Below, piece by piece: positions 1-12,700 of a stretch of 64,000 bases of DNA; position 1 is the first letter of the stretch, and the number at the start of each line of letters is the position of its first letter. The notes under the pieces are model-generated. The model ran no database searches, had not been told where the DNA came from, and saw nothing but the letters and a program-made list of their open reading frames with translations. The translations under genes were made by a program, and so were the position numbers. Source of the stretch: Sphaerosporella brunnea (Eukaryota > Ascomycota > Pezizomycetes > Pezizales > Pyronemataceae); assembly GCA_008704415.1 (NCBI GenBank), contig VXIS01000188.1, forward strand, positions 27,770 to 91,769. Direction: 5' to 3'.

Positions 1-260
1 TCCAAAACCCTCCAAAACAACCCCACGGACAGAACAAGCGAGCCAGTCATATGCCACCCAGTCCCGCAATTCCCGCCAGGAAAAAACAAAAACCAGTGGC
101 TAAAAGGAAAACAATCGATAGCAACCTTCGAAACCAACCCTTCTCAATCCTGCCGTGGAAGCCAAAACGAACGTCAAAGAACTAGCACACAAGGAAAAAA
201 AAAGGAAATTCGTGGGAAACCCTGGGAACCGGCGGCCGTGCCTCGGAAGTGTCTGCAGCT

Positions 261-971
261 TTACTGGTTCGACTTCGCCAAGGTCATGAGGTTGTCGGAG
301 GCGGTATTGAGTCCGGCGGCCGTCTCGGCGACTCTGATCAACATCTTCTCCTTGGTCGAGTCCACAGTCATCCTGAACTTGTAGTAGTCCTCGTCCGAAA
401 TGAACTCAAGAGTGATTCCCTTCGCGGTCTGGTTGAAGGAGGTGATGGTTCCGACGTAGGTTTGCGCCACCTTTTCGTGACCCTGCCAGTCCTTGGTCCA
501 CTGCCAAAACACGCCGATCTTGTCGCCGTAGGCCATCGTGGGCGACATGATGACACTGATCATCTCGTTTGTGGCGTTGGTGGAGTAGTTGAGCTTTCCG
601 GTGTAGATGAAGAACTTTGACAAGCTCTTGGGATCGTTGTAGACGGAAGAAAGGGCCATCGGCTTGCTTTTGTCGCCCTTTGGGTTCCGCATGGTGACGG
701 TCATGGCTTCATGGTCGGCGTTGATGACAGCTTGGAACTTGTAGTAGTTCTCTTCGTGGAAATCGATGTTGAGCTTGCCGTCGACCACGCTGCTGGTGTT
801 GATGTGTCCTTGAAGGAATACGTTCGGTTTCTTTGCGCCCGTTGCGTCAACCGTCCATTGCCAGAGGCAATAGACCGGCTGGCCGACATCGAAGGTTCCA
901 GGGAAGGCGAAGACGCAGGACTCGTTGACCGCGTAGCTGAACCAGTTGATCGTGCCACGGTAACAGCGCAT
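261..971 (-). CDS. Orphan protein made of two copies of one domain
   Basis: Intact 236-residue single-exon frame. I chose the ATG at 971; the frame continues upstream only from a TTG at 1076, which is an unlikely start in a fungus. The protein is an internal duplication. The first copy (about residues 5-100) carries WQWT at 37-40 and YYKF at 76-79. The second copy (about 121-220) carries WQWT at 156-159 and YYKF at 196-199, so both motifs repeat at 119-120 residues. Each copy alternates short hydrophobic stretches with turns, which suggests a beta-sandwich, but that is inference. No signal peptide, membrane segment or catalytic motif is visible. I do not recognise the family and assign no function. 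The long coding frame and preserved duplication argue for a real gene. A short run of T (sense strand) lies about 50 nt after the stop. Confidence 0.72.
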   Translation of the reverse strand: MRCYRGTINWFSYAVNESCVFAFPGTFDVGQPVYCLWQWTVDATGAKKPNVFLQGHINTSSVVDGKLNIDFHEENYYKFQAVINADHEAMTVTMRNPKGDKSKPMALSSVYNDPKSLSKFFIYTGKLNYSTNATNEMISVIMSPTMAYGDKIGVFWQWTKDWQGHEKVAQTYVGTITSFNQTAKGITLEFISDEDYYKFRMTVDSTKEKMLIRVAETAAGLNTASDNLMTLAKSNQ

Positions 972-3900
972 TCTGAAGGTTGTTGGGTGGAACTGGGAAG
1001 AGGTTGAAAGAAGCTTGTGAAGATAGAAGTATTGAAACCGTGGAGGATCTGGTAGTGGATGAGCTGCTGATTTCAAAAGACAGACATCTGGAGGGAAATT
1101 GCCTGGCTTAAATAGAAACTGTGGTGGTTAGCTACGTACCTGGTTTCCTTGCCATGGCCTCCGCTCCTCACTAGAAAGTTCCACCATCACCAACTCTCGC
1201 CTTCTTCGGACCGGCGGCGATTGCGGTTCACCAACTTCACCGAGAGTTGCAGCTCAGCTGTACATGGTATCTTCGCGATGAGCACAACATGACCAGCCCA
1301 CGGAGGACAGCTAGCCTTGTGGTTGGTAGATGGAATGAACGAGCTGCAAACGCATCCCAAAACAGCGCTGCAGTCAAGGAAACAGGATGTGGGGGGCGCA
1401 AAGTTTTTTTTTTTTTTTTTTTTTCAGTTCTGCACAGTGGCATGAAAGGGTGGGCGGTGGAACTGCCATGACGCACTCTGTGTCCAACTTGAAAGCCCGT
1501 ATGGATGAAAAGCAGCTTTGAATTCCCCCGTTCTTGAACAATGGAACGCAAAAAAGACCTTGAATGTTAGGTGGACGATGTCTGGAGAGAAGTTCAATTT
1601 CATCCAGAAATTCCTGCGTTGGTATTCGCAGCATACTTCCCCGTAACGCACGCCCTTTTCCAGTCGAAATTATCTTCAACGACGGGGCAGACAGTACCGT
1701 ACACCTCCATCCACCCTGATCTGGACCCCATCTCGATGCCAGGCATGAATGGTTGCCAGCCCAATGCGTTCAAATGCCTCATCCGCAGAAGGGTGTCACT
1801 GCCCGGAGCTGTCTCCAGTTAAGAAAAAGCGGGACCATCTGGCTGCTTTTTCAAGAACCTGTCCTTGATCTTTTTGTCGTTTCAGGAGAAAAATACTGAT
1901 AGACCTACCAGTAAAAATTGCGGTCAGGATGTAGTCTCGAATTCTTGGCTAACCAACCGGCCAATCGAGTTTTCTCCGAGCCGTTTCGATCGAAGAAGTT
2001 ATGTTACCGAAAGGGTTGCAATTGGCGTTTGCCGGTGTAACCGACCGCATGTTTTCTTGGGCTGAGATCTGCAGGATCGTGCGTAATCATTCGCAGAAAC
2101 GACCCCGCGTTTCGCCCTACGAAATCCGGACATCGTGGCCGTTTCCGTCCTCCCGCATCCCGGCGTTCCATAGGGCGTAGCGTATTGTTCGACTTGCATG
2201 CCAGAATCCTGCACGCACGCAGCTGAACTGATCTTTCAGCTACTGATGCGGCGGTCGAGACCTCAGCTGTTACTGCAACATGCACAATGTACGCGGCACC
2301 GCTTTGGGTGATGCTGGAACCCTCCTTGGGCTCTCTGTGGACCGTGATGTTGATTGCGACCTTTTTGTTTTTGTTTTGATCATGTTGTGTTCGACCGCTT
2401 GCGACCAACACATATATGAGGAGAAATGATTGCGACCTTTGCAGTTAGCCATTCGGGCGGGAAGGTCCAATGGGTGCGCAGGCACTGGCTGCCGATGATA
2501 GAAACAAAGTTCTATAAACACCACCATCATCGTGGCAATGCCCTCAAAATGCCCTCAAAATGCAGAGTTCCATCCATTGTGCTACACGCCAAGCTTGCAA
2601 GGGGAAACTGCAATTGAAAGATCGACTCTTGGAAACCGATTCAGCTGGTTTCGCCCACCGTTCCTCCAACTGGTTGATCGCGACGAATCGTGCAGCGCAG
2701 TTCAGCTACTTGACTTCGCTGGGTGCATATGCGCATGTGCCGACGTTCCGCGAGGATAATAACCTCCCCACCCTGCAGTATTGAAATTGCCGAATACACC
2801 TACATCCCAGTAATTTTATATACATGCAAGACATGGCCCGCCCTGCGGCCGGGACGCTATTTTTTCACTCGGCGGGTGGCTGTATTGCTCACTCTTGCGC
2901 CTTGTATCATAACCGCATCGCTAAAAACCCCCTTCCACGGCCATCCAGTGCCATCTAACCGCTGCAACCCGCCTGTACTAGTACTTCATCCTCAATCCAG
3001 GGCAGGGTCCATTCAACAACGTTACTGCCCTCTGTCAATCATGATACCGCTTCACATAACGTGAACGGGAACGCCGCTAAGCATGCCCGCGTCATGCCCA
3101 TTCAAACGATGCCGCTGCTGCGTTCCATCAGTGCTGCTCTTAACATTACCGGGTCCATCTAATGGTGCTCCTGCCCGCCGTGCCCGCTTCCAAAAACAAG
3201 CATGACCTTGGCGATGTTGCTGCTCTCCGTTAAACACAGATATTTCCGCACGTAGCCGCTGGGAAGGAAAGTTTGTTCAACTGACCCCGAAGCTGGCTTT
3301 CTGTTGTGCAACCGGTGGTCTTGATTTTTTTTTCCCAGATGGCCCATAGAACTCGTGATAGCAACCTATTCTGGATTCCCCTCGGCGCCCCACCCCTCTG
3401 TCGCCTCACCCGCCAGAACCTCCTCCCACGCTGTTGCCTATTTTGGCTACAGTTAACCCCCGACTTGACCGTGTTGTAGGTTGGTGTATCTATTCGGCAC
3501 TTTCAACGCTGCGGGGAATAGCAGTTACCCGTTCCTGCCGCTCAATTGTTTCTTCAGCTGAGTTTGAACTTGTCTTCAGCTGAGTTTCGAACTTGCAAAG
3601 CCGCTTGGCGGCCCGATACAGGTCGGTTCTGGGGTTGTAACGGCATCCGACCCGGCTGATCGATATGTTTTTCCGGTTTAACTTTGCCTTGTGGTGGTCG
3701 CTCTGTGGATCGATATCGCCAAATTGTCATGGCCGGAGAGCTAGCTGTAGTCTTCAAACCTCTCTGGGGAATGGGAATGGCTTTGCTAGCTTCCGCGACT
3801 CCGAGGAATCATGGGCTGGACGCCGATTGTCCGGCCTCTTCATTAGTTTCCCTTTCCATTCCATCAAATTGTCCACTCCGGACGTGGGTCCAAGAACCCT

Positions 3901-5439
3901 CAATGGAAACGCCACACAGTGCCGAAGTGGTTGGGTGATCGCGAGTGCTCAATACCCCACCATTGTATTGCTATGGGGCGAAAAACTAAAATTTATTTTC
4001 CATTCGTATTCACCGGGCGGTACTCTACTCATTCCGAACTCTTTTCTCACGCTGAGCCCAGTCTCGGGACGTTTGTTTGGCACGTTTCTGGTCAATTGGA
4101 TCAGCCCCCCAAACAGACATGCCCGTCGTGCTCTTCTCCGCTCTACAAAACGCGATTGCAATCAACCCGAGGAAGTTCTAAGTAGCTGTCGCATGAAAAC
4201 ATCGGTTCTGCCTGGCGGGGAGCTGGCATCTTCCTGAGAAGCAACTACTCCGTGAACCCCCCGCTACAAGCAAAGAATCCTAGAATTGCTACCTACAGTA
4301 GTGTACCGGTCGTGGTTGTCGGAAGCACGACAGGAACGAGACGAGAACCTGAATACCTACAAACAGACCATTACGTGACACTGTCCAAGCCCGTTCTCAG
4401 CCTCGTTGCCCACATTACGCAGTTGTTCATCATTAACAATGCTATTGAGATCCACCTGCCCAGTCGCTTTATTGCGGGGAGCTCTGAAGCTCGAATTGGG
4501 ACGGCAGCCGCAGCCACAACCACAGAAACTAGTTACCTCGCCCACCAGACCACCAGATCTAGGATGCTCTCTCCTATGAGTAACTAGGAACCATTAAATC
4601 CCCAAGTCGCGATGCGGGAAAGACTGCGGTGAAGGGCAGTTGTCAGAAATTCACCCGGGATGGAGGAAGACCTCGAGAAAAAGACCGAATGACAGCGAAG
4701 AGCAAATGTAATTGGAAGGACAACAGCCGCAAGCACACCCAGCTTCTTTTCCGCACGCCCGTCAGCTTCCCTGGTTCAGTTACCTAAGTCACGTCCAGAA
4801 AAAGGCACTTCACCGGACGCCGAAAGTGGGGAAAAGCGGGACACAGCGGTGCCTGCTTCGGCGGCCTTCGCACCTTGATGGGGTCGGCAGTCGGCGGCAC
4901 GGCAGTGGCTGAGGGTCAAAGCAATGGGTTTCACTCGAAAGGGGTTCTTTTCTCGCAAGATGCCGCTTGACGGATCGTCACGCAACTATATATATTGGGC
5001 ACTAAATATAAGACCGCTAGTGTACAGTGGAGTAATTACTTCGTATAATTTGGTACAGCCGCACCTCAAGAGGAAAGTTTTCACCAACCTCCTTGGCAAA
5101 CGAATCCAGAAGAAGTCTAGCGCACATGTTCAAATGATTTCGTATGTCCCTCTCAAAGTTCCAGTATTCCGGGGTTCGGTCTTCCGAGTCGACTTTTGTG
5201 AGGGAGCCCACTAAAAGGAGCACATGAATTGCAGATCTGTGCTTTCCGGCCGCGCTTTGGTGCTTTTGACCCCACGTATGGATGTTTGGATGCTTCTGGG
5301 AGGGTCGGCTGACGTGGTAGTCAGGCCAGAGGAGACATGTCTTCGCTTGACGAAAGAGAATTGGAGGAGCTCATCGATTGCTGCGTCCAGCTGGCCTGAA
5401 AATGCATTAGCTTGAACCCATGTGGATTCAGGGTTGCAC
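972..5439. other. Gene-free region
   Basis: I see no convincing coding region in these 4.5 kb on either strand; the open frames are short and lack recognisable motifs. The stretch next to 971 must contain the promoter of the duplicated-domain gene. There is a T21 tract at 1404-1424 and a diverged copy of a dispersed AT/GC-palindromic repeat near 2375-2430. Confidence 0.5.
2375..2430 (+). repeat. Dispersed repeat, copy 1 (RIP-like changes)
   Basis: Shares the order 'TTTTGTTTT - ATCAT - TTCG - CCGCTTGCG - CC' with copies at 35865-35925 (+) and 26838-26885 (-). Where the other copies read GGCCGCTTGCGGCC, this one reads GACCGCTTGCGACC, that is, G-to-A changes of the kind made by repeat-induced point mutation. 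Confidence 0.5.
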
Positions 5440-7095
5440 CCCTATACCAGCAGTGAGCCAGATATCCTCAACGCCTCAACGGAATAGCTTCGATGCTCAG
5501 GAAAGAACAGATCCATAGGAGACGGGCCACATTGGGATGTAACTCTCGAAATGAAAGCTCCCATGTGAATACGGGTTTCCCTTGGTATAGGCCAACTCGC
5601 TGAAGGTCTCCATAAAGTTCTGATCGCTCTTGGGAAGATATGCTGTGAAGGTGAGTTGTTTATCGCGCATGTAGGCAGCCGCATGGGTCAATGCCAAAAG
5701 AAAATTTCCAAGCCTGCGGAAAATTTCTCTGGCGGTTTGCATGTCTGTGGAAACGTAAGCATCTTTCACACCGAGCTGAGTGTGCGCGATGTGGGGGCTC
5801 ACCGTCATTGGCTATTGCTTTACCTTCGAACTTCCCCATCTTCAACAGCAGGCTGAGACCGCCATCCGGCGAAACCTCATCTGCTGAGTGTAAAAGGCAA
5901 GCCCAGAACCACGGGATGTAACGATTACGTGCCCGTGGTTGCATCCTGGAAGGATCTCCAAAAGTTTGACCGATTCCAAGTCGTCGTTGTTGCCCACAAG
6001 CAGCAAGCATTTCCCATTCTCATCCCCTGAAAGCCACCGCTTGACGATTTCCCATGCAGACTTGGTGGCGTCGAGATTGAGCTTTCCCGCAGGGTCGATA
6101 CCGCCTGCGGAAATTCTTGAGTGGACGAACACTGCTTGATGTATCGGAGTATAATGCGTTCGAGGATCCGCCGCCCGCTGGCTCCAATAGCGTCCATATC
6201 ATTGGTGGCGTCAATCCAGAAAATGGCCGTGTAGGACTGTGTGTGTTGATAGGCGCAGGCGAGAGAGATCTGAGTTTTCCCGATGCCCCCAAATTCCGTG
6301 CAGAACACACACCGCACGTTTTGAGCCGCTGCTGAGTGATTGCAAGTGATACTCCAGCTGCTCCAATCTATCCTTCCTGCCACAAAAACCGGGGGTTTGG
6401 AGGGAAAGCGAGCTGGACGGGGGGGATCCGAAACCGAGCCATGGTGGAGTTGTCGAGCGCAACTGGCCTCACTAAGACTTGATGCTGCTCAGTGAGTGTG
6501 TGCAGCTCGTCGTTACGTTTCTCTAATCTCGCGACCAGCCCCTCCAGTTTGTTCTTGCAAGAGAAGGCCCATTTGAGCCGAGCATACGCCGATACTGCAT
6601 GCTGAAATTGTGGGGCCAAATCCTTAACTTGGTCGAGGTTGAGATCCAGGTCAGGATTGAGGATACTCAAACCGGGAGTCGTCGAGACGGGCAAAGGTAC
6701 CGACGCCACGTCGGGAGGTGGAGATGGCGCCGAAATCCCCATTTCCTCTGACTGGGCGGAGACGGGGAGGGTGAGACATCAGGCGCCGGACTGTCAATCT
6801 TTTCGCAGGCCATGTAGCTACACCTTCCAGTTCCTGAACGCTGGAAAATGCGAGCGAGCGTGTTTACGGTAAGCTGGTGTCTTTGCCTATCTCCTTCGAA
6901 AAACGGATCTGCCCCCGAGCGCTTCCGCAAAACGGCCTAGTCCCTAAGCCTTTGACTCTCGATTTCGAAACGATGTTGGCAGAAGTCTTTATCGACGGGG
7001 TTCTTCGGTGCGGTCATGAAGACGCCATAGCCATCGAGACTGGTTTGGAGAAGAAGCCCGAGCAATCCTGGCACACCGGACTGAATTTCCGGTTG
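5440..7095 (-). pseudogene. HeLo/NB-ARC STAND-protein relic
   Basis: Read on the minus strand, this region carries the parts of a fungal STAND (NLR-like) protein in order. The N-terminus (about 7095-6790) resembles a HeLo/prion-inhibition domain, with segments such as GLLGLLLQTSLDGY. Next comes a charged helix with KNKLEGLVARLEKRNDEL (6742-6470). A linker CGRKDRLEQLEYHL leads to an NB-ARC P-loop GGIGKTQ (near 6265-6285), then a Walker-B-like segment LLLVGNNDDLES and VIVTSR (near 5900-6010). The last part is LALTHAAAYMRDKQLTF (near 5640-5690) of the winged-helix part. The frame is lost at least five times by one-base shifts, several in T or G runs, and there is a TAG in the HeLo part near 6945. 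No C-terminal repeat domain (TPR, ANK or WD40) follows. HeLo domains belong to regulated cell-death and incompatibility systems; this copy cannot be translated as it stands. Confidence 0.75.
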
Positions 7096-8380
7096 CCAAG
7101 AATCCTCAAGTGTGCCTGCAGTCCGGTGCTACTCCGTGATCGACTGTCGAAGGCGAATTGCTTGATGGTTTATCGGCCAGGAGTGAGAGGAACATGAGGC
7201 TGAGTATGCGCATGCAGTAGTACCCTAAGAAAGTTCTCCGGCACGGGCTGAACCGCTCTAATTGTCCTGCAGTAACTAGAGTATGGTCGCGACATTCATT
7301 TTTGCTTAGTAACACATACAAAATACCCCTGCCTAATCGAGTGATGAGTGTGAATCTGCTATTTTGACCCCTGAGCGACATTGTTCCCCCAGAAGCCGGT
7401 AATTTATCTCCACAACCAGGAGGAGTTTCGACAAAAGGAGATTGTTGATCGATAGAGCGAGCGATAATTAGTCGAATTACAGCGTTCTTTTAAAAAATAG
7501 CTTTTTGGGGGGCGAGGCAAATTCGTCCAAAGTCAGGGCAAACCCTCCAGATTTAACAATAGACACTTGGCCGAAAATCTTACCGCATTTGGCAGAATCG
7601 AGTGATTTTTCTGCGGGTAGATTAACCGCAAACGGAAACACCGAGTGATAGAAGTGGAGTGATGCGCACTCTTGGCTGCACATGATATCACTCGCATTAC
7701 CTGAACAGGTAAAAAGCGCCTCGTACAAAACCGGGGCCGCCCATACCCAAAAGGGTAATTACCAACCGCTTAAACTCCACAACCACAGCCCCGAATTGAA
7801 ATCTTTTGGCGCTGCAGTGAGGGGGGTTCATTGAAGTTCGACCCCCTGTCTTACTCTGACTCCAGCCTAACGTTCTTGGGTTGAGCCAAGCCGCAACCAC
7901 AGACATTTCCGGCATCGCAAAGACACAGAGCATCATGTCGAGTCAACTGGAGCGCCACAGTGGAGTGGCTGATGTTTGTAACTCATGTGGCGCAAAGTGG
8001 CGCAATCGGTGTGTTCTGCAGCTTCCGGCCGATCCTCTATGGGTCATTGACAGCGTAAGCAATAAGCTTGCAATCGAGTCGCATATCGATGAGCTACTTG
8101 AATCTACGCCTTAGATGGCTGGCTTGTGGGCCGTGCTGTTGGCAGGATAGATGTGGTTTCGGCCGCGGGTAAGGATGAGCAAGCTCCAGCGTCCAGCGTG
8201 CACCTACCGAATGCGCGAGGTCGAGGTCGATCTGTGACACGTACCTGCGCGATGAGCATCTTATTTGGTTGCGCCAAATTGGCCACTGGCCGACTCCTTT
8301 TTTGTCGACATCTCTCTGGAACATCACAACTTTTCTTTCGACAGACTCGCTTTTGCTTAGCTATTGACTGATACCTCACA
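7096..8380. other. Gene-free region upstream of the F-box/ankyrin gene
   Basis: No coding region could be supported. The last part (about 8200-8380), C- and T-rich in places, should contain the promoter and 5' UTR of the gene that starts at 8381. No clear TATA box was seen. Confidence 0.45.
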
Positions 8381-9709
8381 ATGTTTATCCGCTCTCCGAC
8401 TCTCGAATCCATACCCGTGGAGCTCCTGATCGAAGTCGAGGAGCTCCTCACCACGGCGGACTTGTCCCGTTTGCTCCTGGCAAACAAGTCTCTGAACCGC
8501 GTGTTAACACCCCGACTCTACCGGCGAGCGAACGCTCATACGATTCCGTTGACGTCTCGAACCCTCGACCGCATGATCAGCTTCGACAGGCGACCTCCGC
8601 GCTCACCTCCACTCGTCGCTCCTCTCCACTACGCCGCCTCCACCGGCAACCTGCACGCGCTCAACAAGCTCCTGGACGCAGATTTCTCGGAGCATGTCGA
8701 TGCGCCATGCCCAGGGAGAGGCCTGGCTCCGATTGTGCATGCTGTGATCAACGGCCATGCCGCGGCGACGCGGCTTTTGCTGAAAAGAGGTGCAAATGTT
8801 GACTGGGACCCGACCGAGCCCGCGCGTCCAGCCCAACGGATCGTCACGCCTTTGTTCGTAGCGATCGAGCTCTGCCACGAGGAGGTTTTCAATGTGCTTT
8901 TGGAGCACCGGGCTCTCACGGTTGCGAAACACTGCACGGCGTTGCACCTAGCGTGCCACGACGTCGTTAGGTCCCTTCCCACCATCGTGCCAATGCCTAA
9001 TGGCACGGAAGTCAGGCTGCGGATGGCGAGTGCGCTTTTAAAACATGGCTGTTCGCTGGAGGACAGAAGCACTGCTCTGGGGATGACGGCACTGCACATC
9101 GCGAGCAAGCATCGGTTCGCACGGCCGGTACCTGACGAGCTCCAGCCGCGGGTTGGCTACATCTATCAGCCCGACTCCCCGGCGATTGTAGCGTTCCTGC
9201 TGCAGAACGGGGCGGATGTAAACGCCGTTGACAGTGAAGGCGCCACTCCATTGCATTACGCTGTCCAGGCGGATCGCCCAGACATTGCAAAGCTCTTGAT
9301 CGCTGCGGGGGCTAACGTCAATGCGCAAGAGAGGCTGGGGAAGACACCACTTCATTGGGTGTGGTGTCACGGAGCTGACGAGTACAAGGACTCTTGCGTG
9401 GAGCTCCTGCTGTTATCTGGGGCGGACCCCGAAGTCAAGTGCATGTACGGCTGTACCGTGCTTGACACGATGGCACATGGCTATTACGACTATGCTAGCT
9501 GGGAGCGGGTACGTAAATTGTACCTGCAGCGTGGCGGATCTCATTTTATCGCTGATATAGAACCATATTTCTGGGACTATGAGACTTGTTTTAATGTTCT
9601 AAGGCTGTTGCTGCGGCATGGGGCAAAGGCGGAGGAACCCAGGTCGAAGGACATGCGTATCGCCCTGGAGCTGTGGGAGGAATATGGGCGAACCCTACTC
9701 GAGGCCTAG
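8381..9709 (+). CDS. F-box-like/ankyrin-repeat protein
   Basis: Intact single-exon frame of 442 residues starting at the first ATG. Residues about 7-50 (ESIPVELLIEVEELL... SLNRVL...LYRRA) look like an F-box: an IP-x-EL-L start and a closing helix. Then come about eight ankyrin repeats. Clear ones are PLHYAASTGNLHALNKLL (about 82), HAVINGHAAATRLLLKRGAN (about 120), TALHIASKHRF (about 228), TPLHYAVQADRPDIAKLLIAAGANVN (about 285) and a divergent TPLHWVW repeat. The last partial repeat is LRLLLRHGAKAEEP. Fungal F-box/ankyrin proteins are thought to act as substrate receptors of SCF ubiquitin ligases, so this is inferred and no substrate is suggested by the sequence. There is no intron, no signal peptide and no membrane segment. 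A T29 tract starts 44 nt after the stop codon. Confidence 0.85.
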   Translation: MFIRSPTLESIPVELLIEVEELLTTADLSRLLLANKSLNRVLTPRLYRRANAHTIPLTSRTLDRMISFDRRPPRSPPLVAPLHYAASTGNLHALNKLLDADFSEHVDAPCPGRGLAPIVHAVINGHAAATRLLLKRGANVDWDPTEPARPAQRIVTPLFVAIELCHEEVFNVLLEHRALTVAKHCTALHLACHDVVRSLPTIVPMPNGTEVRLRMASALLKHGCSLEDRSTALGMTALHIASKHRFARPVPDELQPRVGYIYQPDSPAIVAFLLQNGADVNAVDSEGATPLHYAVQADRPDIAKLLIAAGANVNAQERLGKTPLHWVWCHGADEYKDSCVELLLLSGADPEVKCMYGCTVLDTMAHGYYDYASWERVRKLYLQRGGSHFIADIEPYFWDYETCFNVLRLLLRHGAKAEEPRSKDMRIALELWEEYGRTLLEA

Positions 9710-9750
9710 TAGTTCAGACCCGGCTGACGATTGGGAGGAGTGGAAAGATG

Positions 9751-9752
<2 letters not shown>

Positions 9753-9781
<29 letters not shown>
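9753..9781 (+). repeat. T29 tract after the F-box/ankyrin stop codon
   Basis: Uninterrupted run of 29 T on the coding strand, 44 nt downstream of the stop at 9709. Similar sense-strand T-rich tracts follow several other genes here. It could serve as a U-rich 3'-end element, or it may be a simple homopolymer. Confidence 0.8.
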
Positions 9782-12700
9782 GTCTCGTTGTACGCGGTAT
9801 AGTTACTTAATTAATGCGGTCGTCTGGTTCGTACATGCCAGCTTCTGCTACTCAGTTCCGGTAGTGATGGGGAGCACGCTCTTTTTTGTGATCCCCCCTT
9901 ACATTCATAGGCCAGCACTCGGCGTGTGCTTGATTTTGACCAGGACACCCCTTTGGCTTTGGATCACAAATGGGATCATTAACGCGTGAATCTGGCGCCC
10001 CAAAGGAAAGGAGAATATTCCCAAGCATGCTTGCGAGATTGACTTGCCATCGTGCGAACCAATTTGGTGCGTATCCGAGGGCCTGGATTCTGGGTGAGCT
10101 AAAGTGCCCAGCCGGATGCTTGCGGGCGGAAGACAACAGGGAAACCAGTCAACCGTTTCGTCAGTGGAGTTGACTTACCCACTTGATCACAGGGCCACCA
10201 AGGCTGTGAGCAAGGGGAGGAAGCGATTGAGTCTTTTTTTCATGGTGCTCGGTGAGCCTGTGGCATGAATTTCTCAAGGTCTCGACGGACTTTTTGACAC
10301 ATCCTCCGATGGAGATGTTGGTGCCCCCAATAAGGAGGGTGGCTGGCTCCTGGTCCGAGTCTTGCCTCCCCGCAGTCATGAAGCGTACCGTCTATGATTT
10401 CAATGAACGCTTACATCCGTACCCGCGGGCCGCGGGAAGTACCAGGAATCGCGACGAAAGGTGCACAGACTCACTCGTTGGGTTCTGCGGCTGAGTGCAA
10501 AGGGTCGAAGAAGTTGCAATCTATAGGTCATCTGCTTGAAATTACACGGCTTCAAGGCATGTGCTCATCAGCAGCAGCTGGAAGCTTCGGCATTTGAACC
10601 AATAGGGCAATCAGTTGGACGCCGCTCAGATCTCTCCCTTCCGCTCATGACAGATTATACACCCTTCTCCGTATGTATAGCATCTGAATTTTCTAGGAAG
10701 GAGCAGGAGGATGCGCATGCTGATGTGCTGTCGGTGTCTGCGGTGAGACAGCTGTGTGCGATGGACGCTTCGACGTATCAGAGAGGTTCCGTCAAGCTGG
10801 CAGCTCTGGCTCCAAGTGTTGGTAAAAGAATTCCCGGCAAGGCAGCGGGTCGGTTTTCTGAAACAGGAGCGTACGAGAGAAGGTGTTCGACTTGGCAATA
10901 TTCGGTTTAGGGGCTGCAGGTTCGACGGCACTGGTCACCAGTACCGCTCGTAGCCTGGGTTTGGGGGGACCCAATCATCCTCTTCTCGCGAGTCGCGATT
11001 GGGCCGTGGGGAGGAGCTAAAGTTGGCTGCACACGGCCAGGCATCGACTGGAAAGGCTGGCCCTCACGTTTTTGTGGGAATCTGCGTACCTTTCAGACGC
11101 ACTCACTACGCCGGAAGCCACAGACAGCAACCGCGGCCGACTGCCTATGTGCGGAGCCAAGTTGCGGCGTTGCTGGTGGTTTGCTTATGTCGCAGACGGC
11201 GCTCGCGGGGGTCGACCGGCCTTCAGGATCTCGAGCCCGCTGTACCCCACGTGCTGTCTCACTTGGATGTACGAATATTGTTGTATTGGATGGGTAAGCC
11301 AATAGTTTATTGCCGAGTGGAGATTTGGGCGTTTTGGCCAGGCTACGCCATTCGTTTGCCGGCGCGAGGTCAATGAAACATTGAAATACTGTAGCAAATG
11401 CTGCACTCTCTGCATGGGAAGGAACGGGAATTCTGGGAAAGCAATACTTACCGGTGCACTGGTAATGCGGCCCCATGCGGCCATGGAAGAGGCCATTTGT
11501 TAGTTGTTTATTTATTTATCCATCCGGCATGCAGCCTTTCGGCTATGGCCATATTGGGGTGGGCAGGAGACGTAATACAGAATCAATAACATTACATCGC
11601 CAACAAAAGGACACGTCAATTGCAAGATCGTCTTGGGAAACTGGCTCTAACCCCAGAGCCTCGTCTGTGTGGTGTTGAGGCCATGCGGCGCGGCGGAGTG
11701 ACAGAGAAAAAGTATGTGTAGCGGAGACGGGTATACTGTAGTAGCATGAGGATGGTACAGATTTTGCAATTGCGGTGACAGGTATTTGAGAAGGTGCAGT
11801 ACCAAAGTGACATCGCAGTTCAGAGGAACAGATGTCGAAGAACAGCTTTGATAGTCTTGCACTGTCAAATTTGAGGCGGGCACCGAGCTTCTTGTCCGTT
11901 CACTAGGAAAGGGAAATACTACTGTTAAGATGTGTAGGAGAGGCGGCTGCTCAGTAGTACCTCCGTGGGGGATGATTTTTGTGTTGTTTTTGTGGCCAGT
12001 GAGCATGTTTTCAGAACTCGAGGTTGTTTTCTAGGAACATTCCTCCAGGGACATGTTTGTTTTTTTCAGCGTAGGTTTTCACTTACGAACAGCCCCGGTG
12101 TCAGCTGATGTATTCAATGCTCGCTACAGTATCGGTCCAATAAAAAAATGGCAGGCGAAGGACTCCCACACATGCACACGACGATAGTTAATGATTAGCC
12201 CGTCGCACGATCAGTCGGAATCGCAGCAGGACACGGACTATCGACATACAAACCTTGGTTCTGGGGTTTTGGCCTGGTGTGCCGCCTACATTGAGACACA
12301 ACCTCCGACCTGTGCCTCTAGGAAGAAGAAATAGGAGGTGCAGTACATACAACAAATTGAGGGTCCCGAGCACCACTGTGCTGGATTCCCGGCGGGCTGG
12401 GTTTCACTGCATGGCCAATCGGCATCTGCTCGATGTTTGAGCACCCAAGGCACGGACCACTCAAGGCACGGACATCAAGCGCATCCGAATAATATAACCT
12501 AGGTGTTGCCAACCAACGTGTTGGAATCGATCTGAAACAACCAGCAAACGCCATAAGCGAGGGTGGCTGGTTTAGCCGCAGCTGTCAAAGCGGCCTCCAC
12601 GCTTACGTAGAAAGGTATGCTTGCTATCGCTCCGTGTCCTGCTGGGCGGCCTTTTTTGATAGACCTCACACACGTTGGGAGGCTGTGGACTGAGTGTGGA

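Noticed and set aside
972..1076. N-terminal extension of the duplicated-domain protein
   Set aside because: The extension starts at TTG, not ATG, and shows no similarity to either repeat; 971 is the first ATG.
8603..9290. Minus-strand frames opposite the ankyrin gene
   Set aside because: High-GC antisense shadows of an intact ankyrin frame.
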